Of a stretch of DNA of 64,000 bases, positions 43,516 through 52,252 are shown piece by piece. Both the position numbers and the translations under genes were made by a program. The stretch covers positions 2,232,001-2,296,000 of the forward strand of contig NZ_CP117522.1 in the NCBI RefSeq assembly GCF_031679605.1, in the 5' to 3' direction. The notes beneath the pieces were generated by a model. That model made no database searches. It saw nothing but the letters and a program-made list of their open reading frames with translations, and was not told the DNA's origin. Numbering within the stretch: position 1 is the stretch's first letter; every line of letters starts with the position of its first letter. This DNA is from Streptomyces luomodiensis (GTDB taxonomy: Bacteria > Actinomycetota > Actinomycetes > Streptomycetales > Streptomycetaceae).

Positions 43516-44307
43516 ATGGCAACCATCACTTCGCTGGTGGATACGACGACCACCACCAACCAGGGCAAGCCCGGGGACACCGTCCAGATCAACGGCACCG
43601 CCATGGCCACCACGACGAGGGTCAACTTCGGTTCGGCGGCGGTCACCCCGGCGTCCGTCACCGCCACCCAGGTCACCTTCGTCGTGCCCAATTCGGCGCC
43701 GTGCTCCGGCCAGGTCTCGGTCAGCGTCACCAGCAGCGCCGGCGCCACCAGCAACGCCCTGCCGTTCTTCGTCATCGCCTCGCCGACGACCACGGCGCTG
43801 AGCGTCAGCTGCGTCCCGGCCGCCACCGGTGGCGCGGTGACACTGTTCGGCACCAACTTCCTGACCGGAACACAAGTCGGGGTCGGCACCGTCGGCAATG
43901 TGGCGGTCACCCCCACCCAGTCCACCCAGGTCGCCTTCACCGCACCGGCCAACCCGGGCCAGGTCGGCACGGTGTCGACCCAACCGGTGACCATCACCAC
44001 CGCCGGCGGGACCAGCCCATCGGGCACCACTCTGATCGACTACTACCTCGCCCCCGCCATCACCACGGTGGCGCCCACGACCGGCTCGGCGGGAGACCCC
44101 ATCACCATCACCGGAACCGGCTTCGTGAACGTCGCGAACGTCACCTTCACCGACAGCGCGGCCGCCACCGCCACCGCGGTCTTCACGCCCATCAGTGACA
44201 CCCAGCTCGTCGCCACCGTGCCCGCCGGACTCGCCCTCGGCGCCGGGACCATCACGGTCGCCACCTGCGGCGGCACCTCCAACGCCGTGGCCTTCACCGT
44301 GACCTGA
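43516..44307 (+). CDS. IPT/TIG-repeat protein (three Ig-like domains), no signal peptide
   Basis: The 263-aa protein has three IPT/TIG beta-sandwich repeats beginning near residues 1, 90 and 178 (for example APAITTVAPTTGSAGDPITI, TGTGFVNVANVTFTDSAAAT). It is Thr/Ala/Gly-rich with only two well-spaced Cys pairs. ATG 43516 has GAAGGAGAA upstream. There is no signal peptide, TM segment or sorting motif, although such domains are normally extracellular. Followed 156 bases later by a second IPT gene with a similar leader (AAGGAGAA). Role unknown; structural or adhesive by domain type. Confidence 0.75.
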   Translation: MATITSLVDTTTTTNQGKPGDTVQINGTAMATTTRVNFGSAAVTPASVTATQVTFVVPNSAPCSGQVSVSVTSSAGATSNALPFFVIASPTTTALSVSCVPAATGGAVTLFGTNFLTGTQVGVGTVGNVAVTPTQSTQVAFTAPANPGQVGTVSTQPVTITTAGGTSPSGTTLIDYYLAPAITTVAPTTGSAGDPITITGTGFVNVANVTFTDSAAATATAVFTPISDTQLVATVPAGLALGAGTITVATCGGTSNAVAFTVT

Positions 44308-44463
44308 CCGTCCGGGACGACCGGGCACCGACGGTACGCACGACCACCGAGTCGCCGCCGTCCGCGTCGCGTGGCGCGGACGGCGGCGGCGCCCCGCGCC
44401 CTGGCCGACGATCGCCGGCCGGGGCGCGGCCGTCCCAGGCGGTACGAGAAGGAGAAGAGCATC

Positions 44464-46233
44464 ATGGCCCCCGTAGTGACCAGCATCAGTCCCACCCAAG
44501 GTGCTCCAGCAGGGGGCACCTTCGTCACCCTCACCGGCTCCGGTTTCACCGGCGCCACCGCGGTCAGGTTCGGTCCCAATCTGGCCACCGACGTGGTGGT
44601 CGTGAGCGCCGCGCAGATCACGGCCAGGACGCCCGCGGGGACCGGCACGGTGAAGGTCACGGTCACCGGGCCGACGGGGACCAGCACCCAGAACGTGTTC
44701 TTCACCTATACGACAGTGGCGGCACCGGTCCTCACCTCGCTCAGCCCGACCTCGGGCCCCACCGCGGGGGGCAACACGGTCACCCTCACCGGCACCAACC
44801 TGGCCGGGGCGACCCAAGTCCTCTTCGGCCCCAACCCCGCCACCATCCTCACCAACACCGCCACCACCATCACCGCCACCGCACCCGCCGGGCCACCATC
44901 CTCAGTCAACGTCACCGTCACCACCCCCAGCGGCACCAGCAACCCCCTCCCCTACACCTACACCCCCACCCCCACACCCACCCTCACCACCCTCAACCCC
45001 ACCTCAGGCCCCACCACCGGCGGAAACACCGTCACCCTCACCGGCACCAACCTCACCGCCGCCACCCAAGTCCTCTTCGGCCCCAACCCCGCCACCATCC
45101 TCACCAACACCGCCACCACCATCACCGCCACCGCACCCGCCGGGCCACCATCCTCAGTCAACGTCACCGTCACCACCCCCAGCGGCACCAGCAACCCCCT
45201 CCCCTACACCTACACCCCCACCCCCACACCCACCCTCACCACCCTCAACCCCACCTCAGGCCCCACCACCGGCGGAAACACCGTCACCCTCACCGGCACC
45301 AACCTCACCGCCGCCACTCAAGTCCTCTTCGGCCCCAACCCCGCCACCATCCTCACCAACACCGCCACCACCATCACCGCCACCGCACCCGCCGGGCCAC
45401 CATCCTCAGTCAACGTCACCGTCACCACCCCCAGCGGCACCAGCAACCCCCTCCCCTACACCTACACCCCCACCCCCACACCCACCCTCACCACCCTCAA
45501 CCCCACCTCAGGCCCCACCACCGGCGGAAACACCGTCACCCTCACCGGCACCAACCTGGCCGGTGCCACCTCGGTGACGTTCGGGCTGAACCCGGCGACG
45601 ATCCTCACCAACACCGCCACCCAAATCACCGTCACCGCGCCCGCCGGGCCACCGTCCTCGGTCAATGTCACGGTCACCACGGCCGGCGGCACCAGCAATC
45701 CGCTGCCGTACTTCTACATCACCGCCCCAACCGTCAGCGATCTGTCGCCCCATTTCGGCCCGGCCGCCGGGGCCAACACCGTCACCGTCTTCGGCAGCAA
45801 TCTGACCCTCACCAGCGCGGTGAGCTTCGGGGCGAATCAGGCCACCGCCATCACCGTGGTCTCCGACAGCCAGCTGACCGCGACCGCGCCGGCCGGGTCC
45901 GGCACGGTCGTCGTCACCGTCACCACCCCGGGCGGCACCAGCACGGCGGCCACCGGGAATCCGTACTACACCTATCTCGGGGCACCCATCCTGACCAGCC
46001 TCAATCCCGCCCATGGCTCGGAGGTCGGGGGCGACTCCATCGTGCTGGTCGGCAGCAATCTCACCTACACCGACGCGGTGACCTTCGGCGGAGTCCCGGC
46101 CTCGTTCTCGGCGATCTCCGACACCCAGGTCGTCGCGACCTCCCCGCCCGGGGCGCCCGGCACGGTGAACGTGGTGGCCCACACCCCGGCCGGGAACAGC
46201 AACGCCCTGCCCTACGTCTACGACCCCGCCTGA
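44464..46233 (+). CDS. IPT/TIG-repeat protein with seven domains, three nearly identical
   Basis: This 589-aa protein is made entirely of about seven IPT/TIG units of ~84 residues (VVTSISPTQGAPAGGTFVTL; LNPTSGPTTGGNTVTLTGTN repeated). The central units are nearly identical at DNA level, showing recent unequal exchange or gene conversion, and their codon use is extremely C-rich compared with the flanks. Start ATG 44464 with AAGGAGAAG. As with its neighbour, there is no signal peptide or anchor. Export would need a non-classical route, or the protein works inside the cell or in a particle. Confidence 0.75.
   Translation: MAPVVTSISPTQGAPAGGTFVTLTGSGFTGATAVRFGPNLATDVVVVSAAQITARTPAGTGTVKVTVTGPTGTSTQNVFFTYTTVAAPVLTSLSPTSGPTAGGNTVTLTGTNLAGATQVLFGPNPATILTNTATTITATAPAGPPSSVNVTVTTPSGTSNPLPYTYTPTPTPTLTTLNPTSGPTTGGNTVTLTGTNLTAATQVLFGPNPATILTNTATTITATAPAGPPSSVNVTVTTPSGTSNPLPYTYTPTPTPTLTTLNPTSGPTTGGNTVTLTGTNLTAATQVLFGPNPATILTNTATTITATAPAGPPSSVNVTVTTPSGTSNPLPYTYTPTPTPTLTTLNPTSGPTTGGNTVTLTGTNLAGATSVTFGLNPATILTNTATQITVTAPAGPPSSVNVTVTTAGGTSNPLPYFYITAPTVSDLSPHFGPAAGANTVTVFGSNLTLTSAVSFGANQATAITVVSDSQLTATAPAGSGTVVVTVTTPGGTSTAATGNPYYTYLGAPILTSLNPAHGSEVGGDSIVLVGSNLTYTDAVTFGGVPASFSAISDTQVVATSPPGAPGTVNVVAHTPAGNSNALPYVYDPA
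44732..45739 (+). repeat. Four tandem 252-bp repeats within the IPT gene
   Basis: Units begin at about 44732, 44984, 45236 and 45488. The second and third are nearly identical; the first diverges at its start and the fourth from about 45555 on. Each encodes one 84-residue IPT domain with a Pro/Thr linker (YTPTPTPTLTTL). Confidence 0.85.
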
Positions 46234-46234
46234 T

Positions 46235-46265
46235 GGGCGGGACCGCCCGTCAGCCGGTCCCGCCC
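46235..46265. terminator. Bidirectional terminator between IPT and helicase genes
   Basis: GGGCGGGACCG (46235-46245) pairs with CGGTCCCGCCC (46255-46265), between convergent stops at 46233 and 46283. Confidence 0.75.
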
Positions 46266-46282
46266 GTCAGCCCGTCAGCCCG

Positions 46283-49105
46283 TCAGCCGACCGAGGAGTA
46301 CGCCACGACCCCGCGCAGCAGCCCGTCCACCGCACGGCGGGCGTTGCGTGCCACCGTGCCCTCCGGGGCCGCCGCGGCGATCTGGCCGAGCACATCGATC
46401 AGTTGCTTGGTCCAGCGCACGAAGTCACCGGCGGGCATGTCGATTTCCCGCAGCACCTCATCGAGCCCGTGTCCGGAAGCCCAGCGGTAGGCGGCCCAGG
46501 CGAACCCCAGATCCGGCTCACGCTGGCCGACGCCCTCCGTCTGGTTGATCCGGTGATCCTCCTCCAGGGCGTCCAGCCGCCCCCAGATGCGGACCATCTC
46601 GCCGAGCGCGTCCTTGGCCCGGCCGGCGGGCAGCTTGGGCGGCAGCGCGTCATCGGCCGACCGCGCCTCGTAGACGAGCGCGGAGGCACAGGCCGCGAGC
46701 TCCGCGGGGGCCAGCCCCTCCCAGACGCTCTCCCGCAGGCACTCGCTGGCCAGCAGGTCCAGCTCGCCGTACAGCCGCGCCAGCCGCTTGCCCTCGTCCG
46801 TGACCTCGTCGCCGCGCAGATAGTCCAGCTCGGTCAGCAGGGAGCAGATCCGGTCGAAGGTGCGGGCGATGGTGTTCGTACGGCCCTCGATGCGCCGCTC
46901 CAGCTGCCGGGTGTCGCGCAGCAGCCGGTGGTAGCGCTCGCCCCAGCGGGCGTGGTCCTCGCGGTCGGCACAGCCGTGGCAGGGGTGGGCGCGGATGGCC
47001 CGGCGCAGCCGGCTGATCTCGGCGTCGTCGGCCGCGGGCGAGCGCTCCTTGCGGTGGCGCCGCACCTCGTGGTGACCGGCCTTGGTGCGCAGCGCGGAGG
47101 CCAGGTCGCGGCGGGACTGCGGGCTGCGCGGATTGAACGACTTGGGGATGCGCATCCGGTCCAGCGGCTCGACCGGGACCGGGAAGTCGATCGCCGCCAG
47201 CCGCTTGACCTGCCGCTCGGCGGTGAGCACCAGGGGCCGCGGCCCGTCGTGGTACTCCATGCCGCGGTGGCCGCCCACCCGCCCGGCGGACAGCCCGGGG
47301 TCCAGCACCAGCGCGAGGCCGGCGAACTTGCCGGTGGGCACATGGATGACATCGCCGGGGCGGAGCTTCTCCAGGGCGACCGCGGCGGCCGCGCGCCGCT
47401 GGGCCGCGCCCTGCCGGGCCAGCTCGGTCTCGCGGTCCTTGAGCTCGCGGCGCAGCCGCGCGTACTCGTCGAAGTCGCCGAGATGGCAGGTCATGGATTC
47501 GCGGTAGCCGGCCAGCCCCTCCTCGTTGCGCTGCACCTGCCGGGAGATCCCGACGACCGCCTTGTCGGCCTGGAACTGCGCGAAGGAGGTTTCCAGCAGC
47601 TCGCGCGAGCGGTGCCGGCCGAACTGGGAGACGAGGTTGACCGCCATGTTGTACGACGGTTTGAAGGAGGAGCGCAGCGGATACGTCCGGGTGCCGGCCA
47701 GCCCGGCGAGCGCGGCGGGGTCCATGGCGCGCTGCCACAACACCACCGCATGGCCCTCGACATCGATACCGCGCCGCCCGGCCCGGCCGGTCAACTGGGT
47801 GTACTCACCGGGGGTGATGTCGACGTGCTGCTCGCCGTTCCACTTGACGAGCTTCTCCAACACCACCGAGCGGGCGGGCATGTTGATGCCGAGCGCGAGG
47901 GTCTCGGTGGCGAACACCGCCTTGACCAGGCCGCGGACGAAGAGCTCCTCGACGACTTCCTTGAAGGTGGGGAGCATTCCGGCGTGGTGGGCCGCGATGC
48001 CCCGCTCCAGGCCCTCCAGGAATTCGAAGTACCCCAGCACATGGAGGTCTTCGTCGGGGATGCCGGCCGTGCGCTCCTCGACGAGGGCCCGCACCTGGCG
48101 GCGCGCCGCCTCGTCGTTGAGCCGCAGCCCCGCGTGGAGACACTGCTGGACGGCGGCTTCGCAGCCGGCCCGGCTGAAGATGAAGGTGATGGCCGGAAGC
48201 AGCCCCTCGGCGTCGAGCCGGTCGATGACCTCGGGCCGGCCGGGGGTCCAGATCCGGCTGCGCTGACGGCGCTCGCGCTCCCGGTCGGCCTCCCGCATGG
48301 TGCGGCCGCGGCGCTTGTCGCGGCCGAAGCTGGGGCGGCTGTTCTCCATCCGGGCCAGCCGGACCAGATCGGGGTTGACCTCGCGGCGTCCGCCCTGGTC
48401 GCCGTCGCGGCCGCTCTTCTCCTCGAACAGGTCGTACATCCGGCGCCCGGCGAGGACGTGCTGCCACAGCGGCACCGGGCGGTGCTCGGAGACGATGACC
48501 TCGGTGTCGCCGCGGACGGTGTCGAGCCAGTCGCCGAACTCCTCGGCATTGGAGACGGTCGCGGAGAGTGACACCAGCGTCACCGACTCGGGGAGGTGGA
48601 TGATGACCTCCTCCCAGACGGCGCCGCGGAACCGGTCGGAGAGGTAGTGGACCTCGTCCATCACGACATGGCCGAGGCCGAGCAGTGACTGGGAGCCGGC
48701 ATAGAGCATGTTCCGCAGCACCTCGGTGGTCATGACGACCACCGGGGCATCGGAATTGACGCTGTTGTCCCCGGTGAGCAGGCCGACCCGGTCGGCGCCG
48801 TAGCGCTTCACCAGGTCGGTGTACTTCTGGTTGGACAGCGCCTTGATGGGCGTGGTGTAGAAGCACTTGCGGCCCTGGGTCAGCGCCAGGTGGACGGCGA
48901 ACTCGCCCACGATGGTCTTGCCGGAGCCGGTGGGAGCGGCCACCAGCACGCCCTTGCCGGCCTCCAGGGCCTTGCACGCCTCGATCTGGAAGGGATCCAG
49001 CTCGAAGTCGTACATCTCGCGGAAGGGGGCCAGCGCGGTGGCCTGCTCGGCGGCCCGGACGCGGGACGCCGCATAGCGCTCGGCGGGAGATAGCTCGTCG
49101 GTCAT
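46283..49105 (-). CDS. helY: Ski2/Mtr4-like DEAD-box helicase (HelY type)
   Basis: The 940-aa superfamily 2 RNA helicase has Walker A APTGSGKT, DEVHYLSDRFRG, SAT-type motif SLSATVSNAEEFGDWL, FSRAGCE and QLTGRAGRRGIDVEGHAVV. It has an insertion rich in Arg (RRGRTMREADRERERRQRSR) and a C-terminal DSHCT-like domain (about 780-940). In actinobacteria the gene is regularly found downstream of tatC. Start ATG 49105 (MTDELSPAERYAASR) is preferred to the upstream GTG at 49129. Predicted role in RNA processing or decay. Ends at the convergent terminator at 46235. Confidence 0.9.
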   Translation of the reverse strand: MTDELSPAERYAASRVRAAEQATALAPFREMYDFELDPFQIEACKALEAGKGVLVAAPTGSGKTIVGEFAVHLALTQGRKCFYTTPIKALSNQKYTDLVKRYGADRVGLLTGDNSVNSDAPVVVMTTEVLRNMLYAGSQSLLGLGHVVMDEVHYLSDRFRGAVWEEVIIHLPESVTLVSLSATVSNAEEFGDWLDTVRGDTEVIVSEHRPVPLWQHVLAGRRMYDLFEEKSGRDGDQGGRREVNPDLVRLARMENSRPSFGRDKRRGRTMREADRERERRQRSRIWTPGRPEVIDRLDAEGLLPAITFIFSRAGCEAAVQQCLHAGLRLNDEAARRQVRALVEERTAGIPDEDLHVLGYFEFLEGLERGIAAHHAGMLPTFKEVVEELFVRGLVKAVFATETLALGINMPARSVVLEKLVKWNGEQHVDITPGEYTQLTGRAGRRGIDVEGHAVVLWQRAMDPAALAGLAGTRTYPLRSSFKPSYNMAVNLVSQFGRHRSRELLETSFAQFQADKAVVGISRQVQRNEEGLAGYRESMTCHLGDFDEYARLRRELKDRETELARQGAAQRRAAAAVALEKLRPGDVIHVPTGKFAGLALVLDPGLSAGRVGGHRGMEYHDGPRPLVLTAERQVKRLAAIDFPVPVEPLDRMRIPKSFNPRSPQSRRDLASALRTKAGHHEVRRHRKERSPAADDAEISRLRRAIRAHPCHGCADREDHARWGERYHRLLRDTRQLERRIEGRTNTIARTFDRICSLLTELDYLRGDEVTDEGKRLARLYGELDLLASECLRESVWEGLAPAELAACASALVYEARSADDALPPKLPAGRAKDALGEMVRIWGRLDALEEDHRINQTEGVGQREPDLGFAWAAYRWASGHGLDEVLREIDMPAGDFVRWTKQLIDVLGQIAAAAPEGTVARNARRAVDGLLRGVVAYSSVG

Positions 49106-49176
49106 CGTATCTACGAGCCTACCGGCCACCTCCGACAGCGCACGCGATCTTTATCGGGGCTTTGTTCGGGCCACCG

Positions 49177-49199
49177 GGCCGCCCACCGGGTGGGCGGCC
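49177..49199 (-). terminator. Hairpin after tatC
   Basis: GGCCGCCCA (49177-49185) pairs with TGGGCGGCC (49191-49199), between the tatC stop and the helicase start. Confidence 0.55.
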
Positions 49200-49217
49200 G
49201 GGCACGGCCAGGTTCGG

Positions 49218-50192
49218 CTAGGTGATGTCGTCGTAGCCGTTACGCCGGGCGTTACCCGAGTCGTCCCCATCGGTGAGCTCCGGCGCGGCGCCGGGCGCGC
49301 CGATGGCCTCGGGCGTGAGGTCCAGCTCGGACGCCTCGTCGTCGCTCAGGCCGAAGTCGGGGTCGGCGGCCCTGCGGCGTGCCTTGCGCCGGTCGTTGAC
49401 CAGGGCGACGGCGACGGCCCCGAAGTAGAGCACGACGACCGGTCCGGCCAGGGCGAACATGCCGATCGGGTCGGTGCTGGGGGTGGCGACGGCACCGAAG
49501 ACCGTGATGCCCATGATCATGGCGCGCCACCAGCCGAGCATCCGGCGTCCGGTGAGGATGCCGGTGAAGTTCAGCAGGATCAGCAGCAGGGGGAGCTCGA
49601 AGGCGAGCCCGAAGACGACGACCATGCGGGCGAGCAGGTCGAGGAAGTCGTCCAGCGGGAGGAGGTTGTTGGCCCCCTCCGGGGTGAAGCCGATGAGGAC
49701 CTTGGCGCTGGTCGGGAGGATCATGTACGCGAAGTAGGCGCCACCGACGAACAGCGGTACGCCCAGGCCCACGAAGAACAGGCCGTACTTCTTCTCGTTG
49801 CGGTGCAGTCCGGGGGCGAGGAAGGCCCACAGCTGGTACAGCCAGACCGGGGTGGCCACCACCAGACCGGTCGTGAAGGAGACCTTCAGCATGATCGTGA
49901 ACGGCGACAGCAGACCGTTCACGGTGAAGTAGGCGCAGTCGTGGCCGTCGCCGCCCTTTTGCGAGAGGTCGGAGAGCGAGACCCCACCACAGCCGACGGA
50001 GTCCAGCACCGGCTGCATCAGGAACTTCGCGATGTCCATGTAGTAGAACATCGCGACGATCGTGACCACGCAGATCGCCAGGACCGATTTGAGCAACCGG
50101 TTGCGCAGCTCACGCAGGTGCTCGGACAGGGGCATCCGCCCCTCGGGGTCCTTCTCCTTCTTGCGGGCAGACTTGAGCACCCACGTCCTCAT
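49218..50192 (-). CDS. tatC: Sec-independent protein translocase TatC
   Basis: The 324-aa six-TM core receptor of the twin-arginine pathway has the N-terminal PLSEHLRELRNRLLKSVLAI, the conserved GLHRNEKKYGLFFVGLGVPL loop, FGLAFELPLLLILLNFTGIL and a late ASPSTDPIG-type segment (VATPSTDPIGMFALAGPVVV). A hydrophilic C-terminal tail of about 65 residues is typical of Streptomyces. Located 49 bases downstream of tatA. It would translocate the Tat-signal amidohydrolase at 32884 among others. Confidence 0.96.
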   Translation of the reverse strand: MRTWVLKSARKKEKDPEGRMPLSEHLRELRNRLLKSVLAICVVTIVAMFYYMDIAKFLMQPVLDSVGCGGVSLSDLSQKGGDGHDCAYFTVNGLLSPFTIMLKVSFTTGLVVATPVWLYQLWAFLAPGLHRNEKKYGLFFVGLGVPLFVGGAYFAYMILPTSAKVLIGFTPEGANNLLPLDDFLDLLARMVVVFGLAFELPLLLILLNFTGILTGRRMLGWWRAMIMGITVFGAVATPSTDPIGMFALAGPVVVLYFGAVAVALVNDRRKARRRAADPDFGLSDDEASELDLTPEAIGAPGAAPELTDGDDSGNARRNGYDDIT

Positions 50193-50241
50193 CTCGTGCG
50201 TCCAGTGGCGGCCGTCCGTGCCGCCTTCACGTGGCCCTGGG

Positions 50242-50529
50242 TCAGCGCTTGGTGGTGTCGCTCGGCTCCGACACCGGGCGCGAGCTGGTCACGTCGCCGG
50301 GCGCGGCCTGGATCGTGCGGTGGGTGGCGTCGTCCTGACCGGGGTTGGGCGGGTCGGCCGGCGCGCTCTGCTGCTGGCTGTCCGACTTCATCGCCTTCGC
50401 CTCGCTCTTGAGGATACGGGCCGACTTGCCCAGTGAGCGGGCCATGTCCGGAAGCTTCTTCGCACCGAACAGCAGCACGACGACGACAAGGATGAGGATG
50501 ATCTCGGGAGCGCCGAGCCTTCCGAACAT
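50242..50529 (-). CDS. tatA: Sec-independent protein translocase TatA
   Basis: The 95-aa protein has one N-terminal TM helix ([20 protein letters not shown]), the FGAKKLPD hinge, an amphipathic helix ([20 protein letters not shown]) and a polar tail. This is the pore-forming subunit of the Tat translocase, co-transcribed with tatC. The 273 bases upstream to 50803 hold no gene and probably a promoter. Confidence 0.96.
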   Translation of the reverse strand: MFGRLGAPEIILILVVVVLLFGAKKLPDMARSLGKSARILKSEAKAMKSDSQQQSAPADPPNPGQDDATHRTIQAAPGDVTSSRPVSEPSDTTKR

Positions 50530-50802
50530 AAGCGTCTACCTTCTCACCGAGGCGGCTGGGGGTGGGGCTGCCCGACCGGTCGGACAGGTGTCCGGCAGCC
50601 GTGCTGTCAGCGATCGTAGCGCGCGGGGGTGAACCGGAGGCAATCCCCGTGCGGACTCCGGGTTGCGGCCCTCCGCCTCGCTGCCAGGGCCACGAACTGT
50701 CAGCGTACCCCCCTTGGCTGTGACTCAGCAGAGTGCCCGTCGGCCGCCGTCCGACCGGAGAATCGGCCACGGACCGTGACCGCCGCCGACGCGGAGTGGC
50801 CC

Positions 50803-51006
50803 CTACCGCCGGCGCAGACCGTCGACGTGGGCCCCCAGCGGAGCCGAGGCCCGCTCCAGGTCCTCGGCGGCCCGGGTGATCCGCTGCGAGCTGTCCGAGA
50901 CCTGTCGGGCCAGCCTGCGGACCTCGGCGTAGACCCGCACCGAGAGCACGGCGAGAACGGCGATTCCGCAGAAGGCGAGGGCGAGGGCGAGCATCGGCCA
51001 GAGCAT
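50803..51006 (-). CDS. Small membrane protein (67 aa)
   Basis: ATG 51006 gives MLWPMLALALAFCGIAVLAV, one TM helix, followed by an amphipathic helix with RLARQVSDSSQRITRAAEDL and ending DGLRRR. It resembles DUF948-like single-pass proteins. It lies 10 bases downstream of the zinc-ribbon gene and upstream of tatA in the pafBC-tatAC gene string. Confidence 0.7.
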   Translation of the reverse strand: MLWPMLALALAFCGIAVLAVLSVRVYAEVRRLARQVSDSSQRITRAAEDLERASAPLGAHVDGLRRR

Positions 51007-51016
51007 GCGCCAGAGC

Positions 51017-51259
51017 CTAGACCGTGGAGTGCAGGCGCAGCGTACGCACCCCGCCGCCGGTGAGCAGCTCCACGATCCGCTCCCCCGCCGGCTTGCGCAC
51101 CGCGGTTCCGCAGTCGGGGCAGGTGAAGGAGTAGAAGGTGGTGCGGTCGCTGGCCCCGATCGCCAGCCGCAGCGCGCCCGCGGCCAGCTCGAACCGGCCA
51201 CGGCACTCCGGACAGGCTGCCTTGAACACCACCGAAGCGGCGCTCCCCCGTGCGGTCAC
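51017..51259 (-). CDS. Small zinc-ribbon protein (80 aa)
   Basis: GTG 51259 (MTARGSAASVVF) with AAAGGA nine bases upstream. The frame opens at 51319 without an RBS. KAACPECRGRFELAAG and YSFTCPDCGTAVRKPAGERI give two CPxC knuckles, a classic zinc ribbon. The gene follows pafC by 13 bases and is conserved in this position in Streptomyces (from memory). Function unknown. Confidence 0.75.
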   Translation of the reverse strand: MTARGSAASVVFKAACPECRGRFELAAGALRLAIGASDRTTFYSFTCPDCGTAVRKPAGERIVELLTGGGVRTLRLHSTV

Positions 51260-51272
51260 TGCGTGTGTCCTT

Positions 51273-52232
51273 TCACTCACCGTACGCCGCGAGCGCCTGT
51301 CGCGCCGCGTCCCGGGCACTGTCCGCGAGCCCCTGCGGCGAGACGATCCGGCCGTCCCGGCCCAGCCGCAGGGCCAGCCGCCGCAGCGAGCCGGGGTCGG
51401 GCGCGCGCAGCGTGATCCTCAGACCGCCGTCGGGCAGCTCCTCCGCGCTGTCGTGCGGGTAGTACTCGGCGACCCAGCGCCCGCCGGGGCCGACCTCGAC
51501 GACCACCTCGGGGTCCTCGGCACCGGTCTGCACCAGCCCGGTGGCCAGGTCCGACAGATCGCGCAGCTCGATCGGCGGCGGATCGGACGCCTCGTCGAGC
51601 AGCTTGATCTCGGCCACCCGGTCGAGCCGGAAGGTCCGCCGCGCCTCCGAGAGGCGGCACCAGGCCTCCATATAGGTGCGGCCGACGGCGAACAGCCGGA
51701 TCGGGTCGACCTCGCGCTCGGTGATCTCGTCACGCGCGGGCGAGTAGTAGCGCAGCCACAGCCTGCGACGCTCGGAGATGGCGCGGTCGACCTCGGCGAA
51801 GACACCGCCCTCCGACTCGAAGATCACCGAGAGCCGGGAGCTGGCGCCCGCCGCCTCGCCCGCCGCGGCCTCCAGCTTGGCGGTGGCCCGCAGCAGCGCG
51901 TCCCGGTCGCTCTCACGCAGCCCGGGGAGGGTCGCGACGGCGCGGGCGGCGACCAGCAGCGCGGTGGCCTCGTCGGCGGCCAGCCGCAGCGGTTCCGCGA
52001 CGTCATCGGGGTTGTGCCACCAGATCCGGTCACCGTCGGTGTCGATGTCCAGCAGATCGCCGCCGCGGAAGCTGGTGCCGCACAGCGGCAGCACATCGAG
52101 GTCGGCGATCAGCTCGTCCTCGCTGATGCCGAAGGCCCGTGCGACATCGGCGACGCGGGCGCCGGGGCGCTCGCGCAGATAGGTGACCAGGGAGAGCATC
52201 CGGCGGGTCTGGTCAATCGCGTTTCCGGCCAT
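51273..52232 (-). CDS. pafC: PafC, WYL-domain transcriptional regulator
   Basis: The 319-aa protein has an N-terminal winged helix (MLSLVTYLRERPGARVADVA), a WYL domain (about 150-215: RRLWLRYYSPARDEITEREV, RTYMEAWCRLSEARRTFRLD) and a C-terminal WCX extension. It starts 20 bases after the pafB stop. In mycobacteria PafB and PafC form a heterodimer activating DNA-damage genes independently of LexA. The role here is inferred from synteny with the proteasome locus. Confidence 0.92.
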   Translation of the reverse strand: MAGNAIDQTRRMLSLVTYLRERPGARVADVARAFGISEDELIADLDVLPLCGTSFRGGDLLDIDTDGDRIWWHNPDDVAEPLRLAADEATALLVAARAVATLPGLRESDRDALLRATAKLEAAAGEAAGASSRLSVIFESEGGVFAEVDRAISERRRLWLRYYSPARDEITEREVDPIRLFAVGRTYMEAWCRLSEARRTFRLDRVAEIKLLDEASDPPPIELRDLSDLATGLVQTGAEDPEVVVEVGPGGRWVAEYYPHDSAEELPDGGLRITLRAPDPGSLRRLALRLGRDGRIVSPQGLADSARDAARQALAAYGE

Positions 52233-52252
52233 GGTGAAGTCGCTCCGTCCCC

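Noticed and set aside
44706..45698. Three repeated 78-aa minus-strand frames
   Set aside because: Antisense images of the 252-bp IPT repeats, not genes.
46403..48571. 722-aa open frame on the plus strand
   Set aside because: Antisense shadow of the helicase gene.
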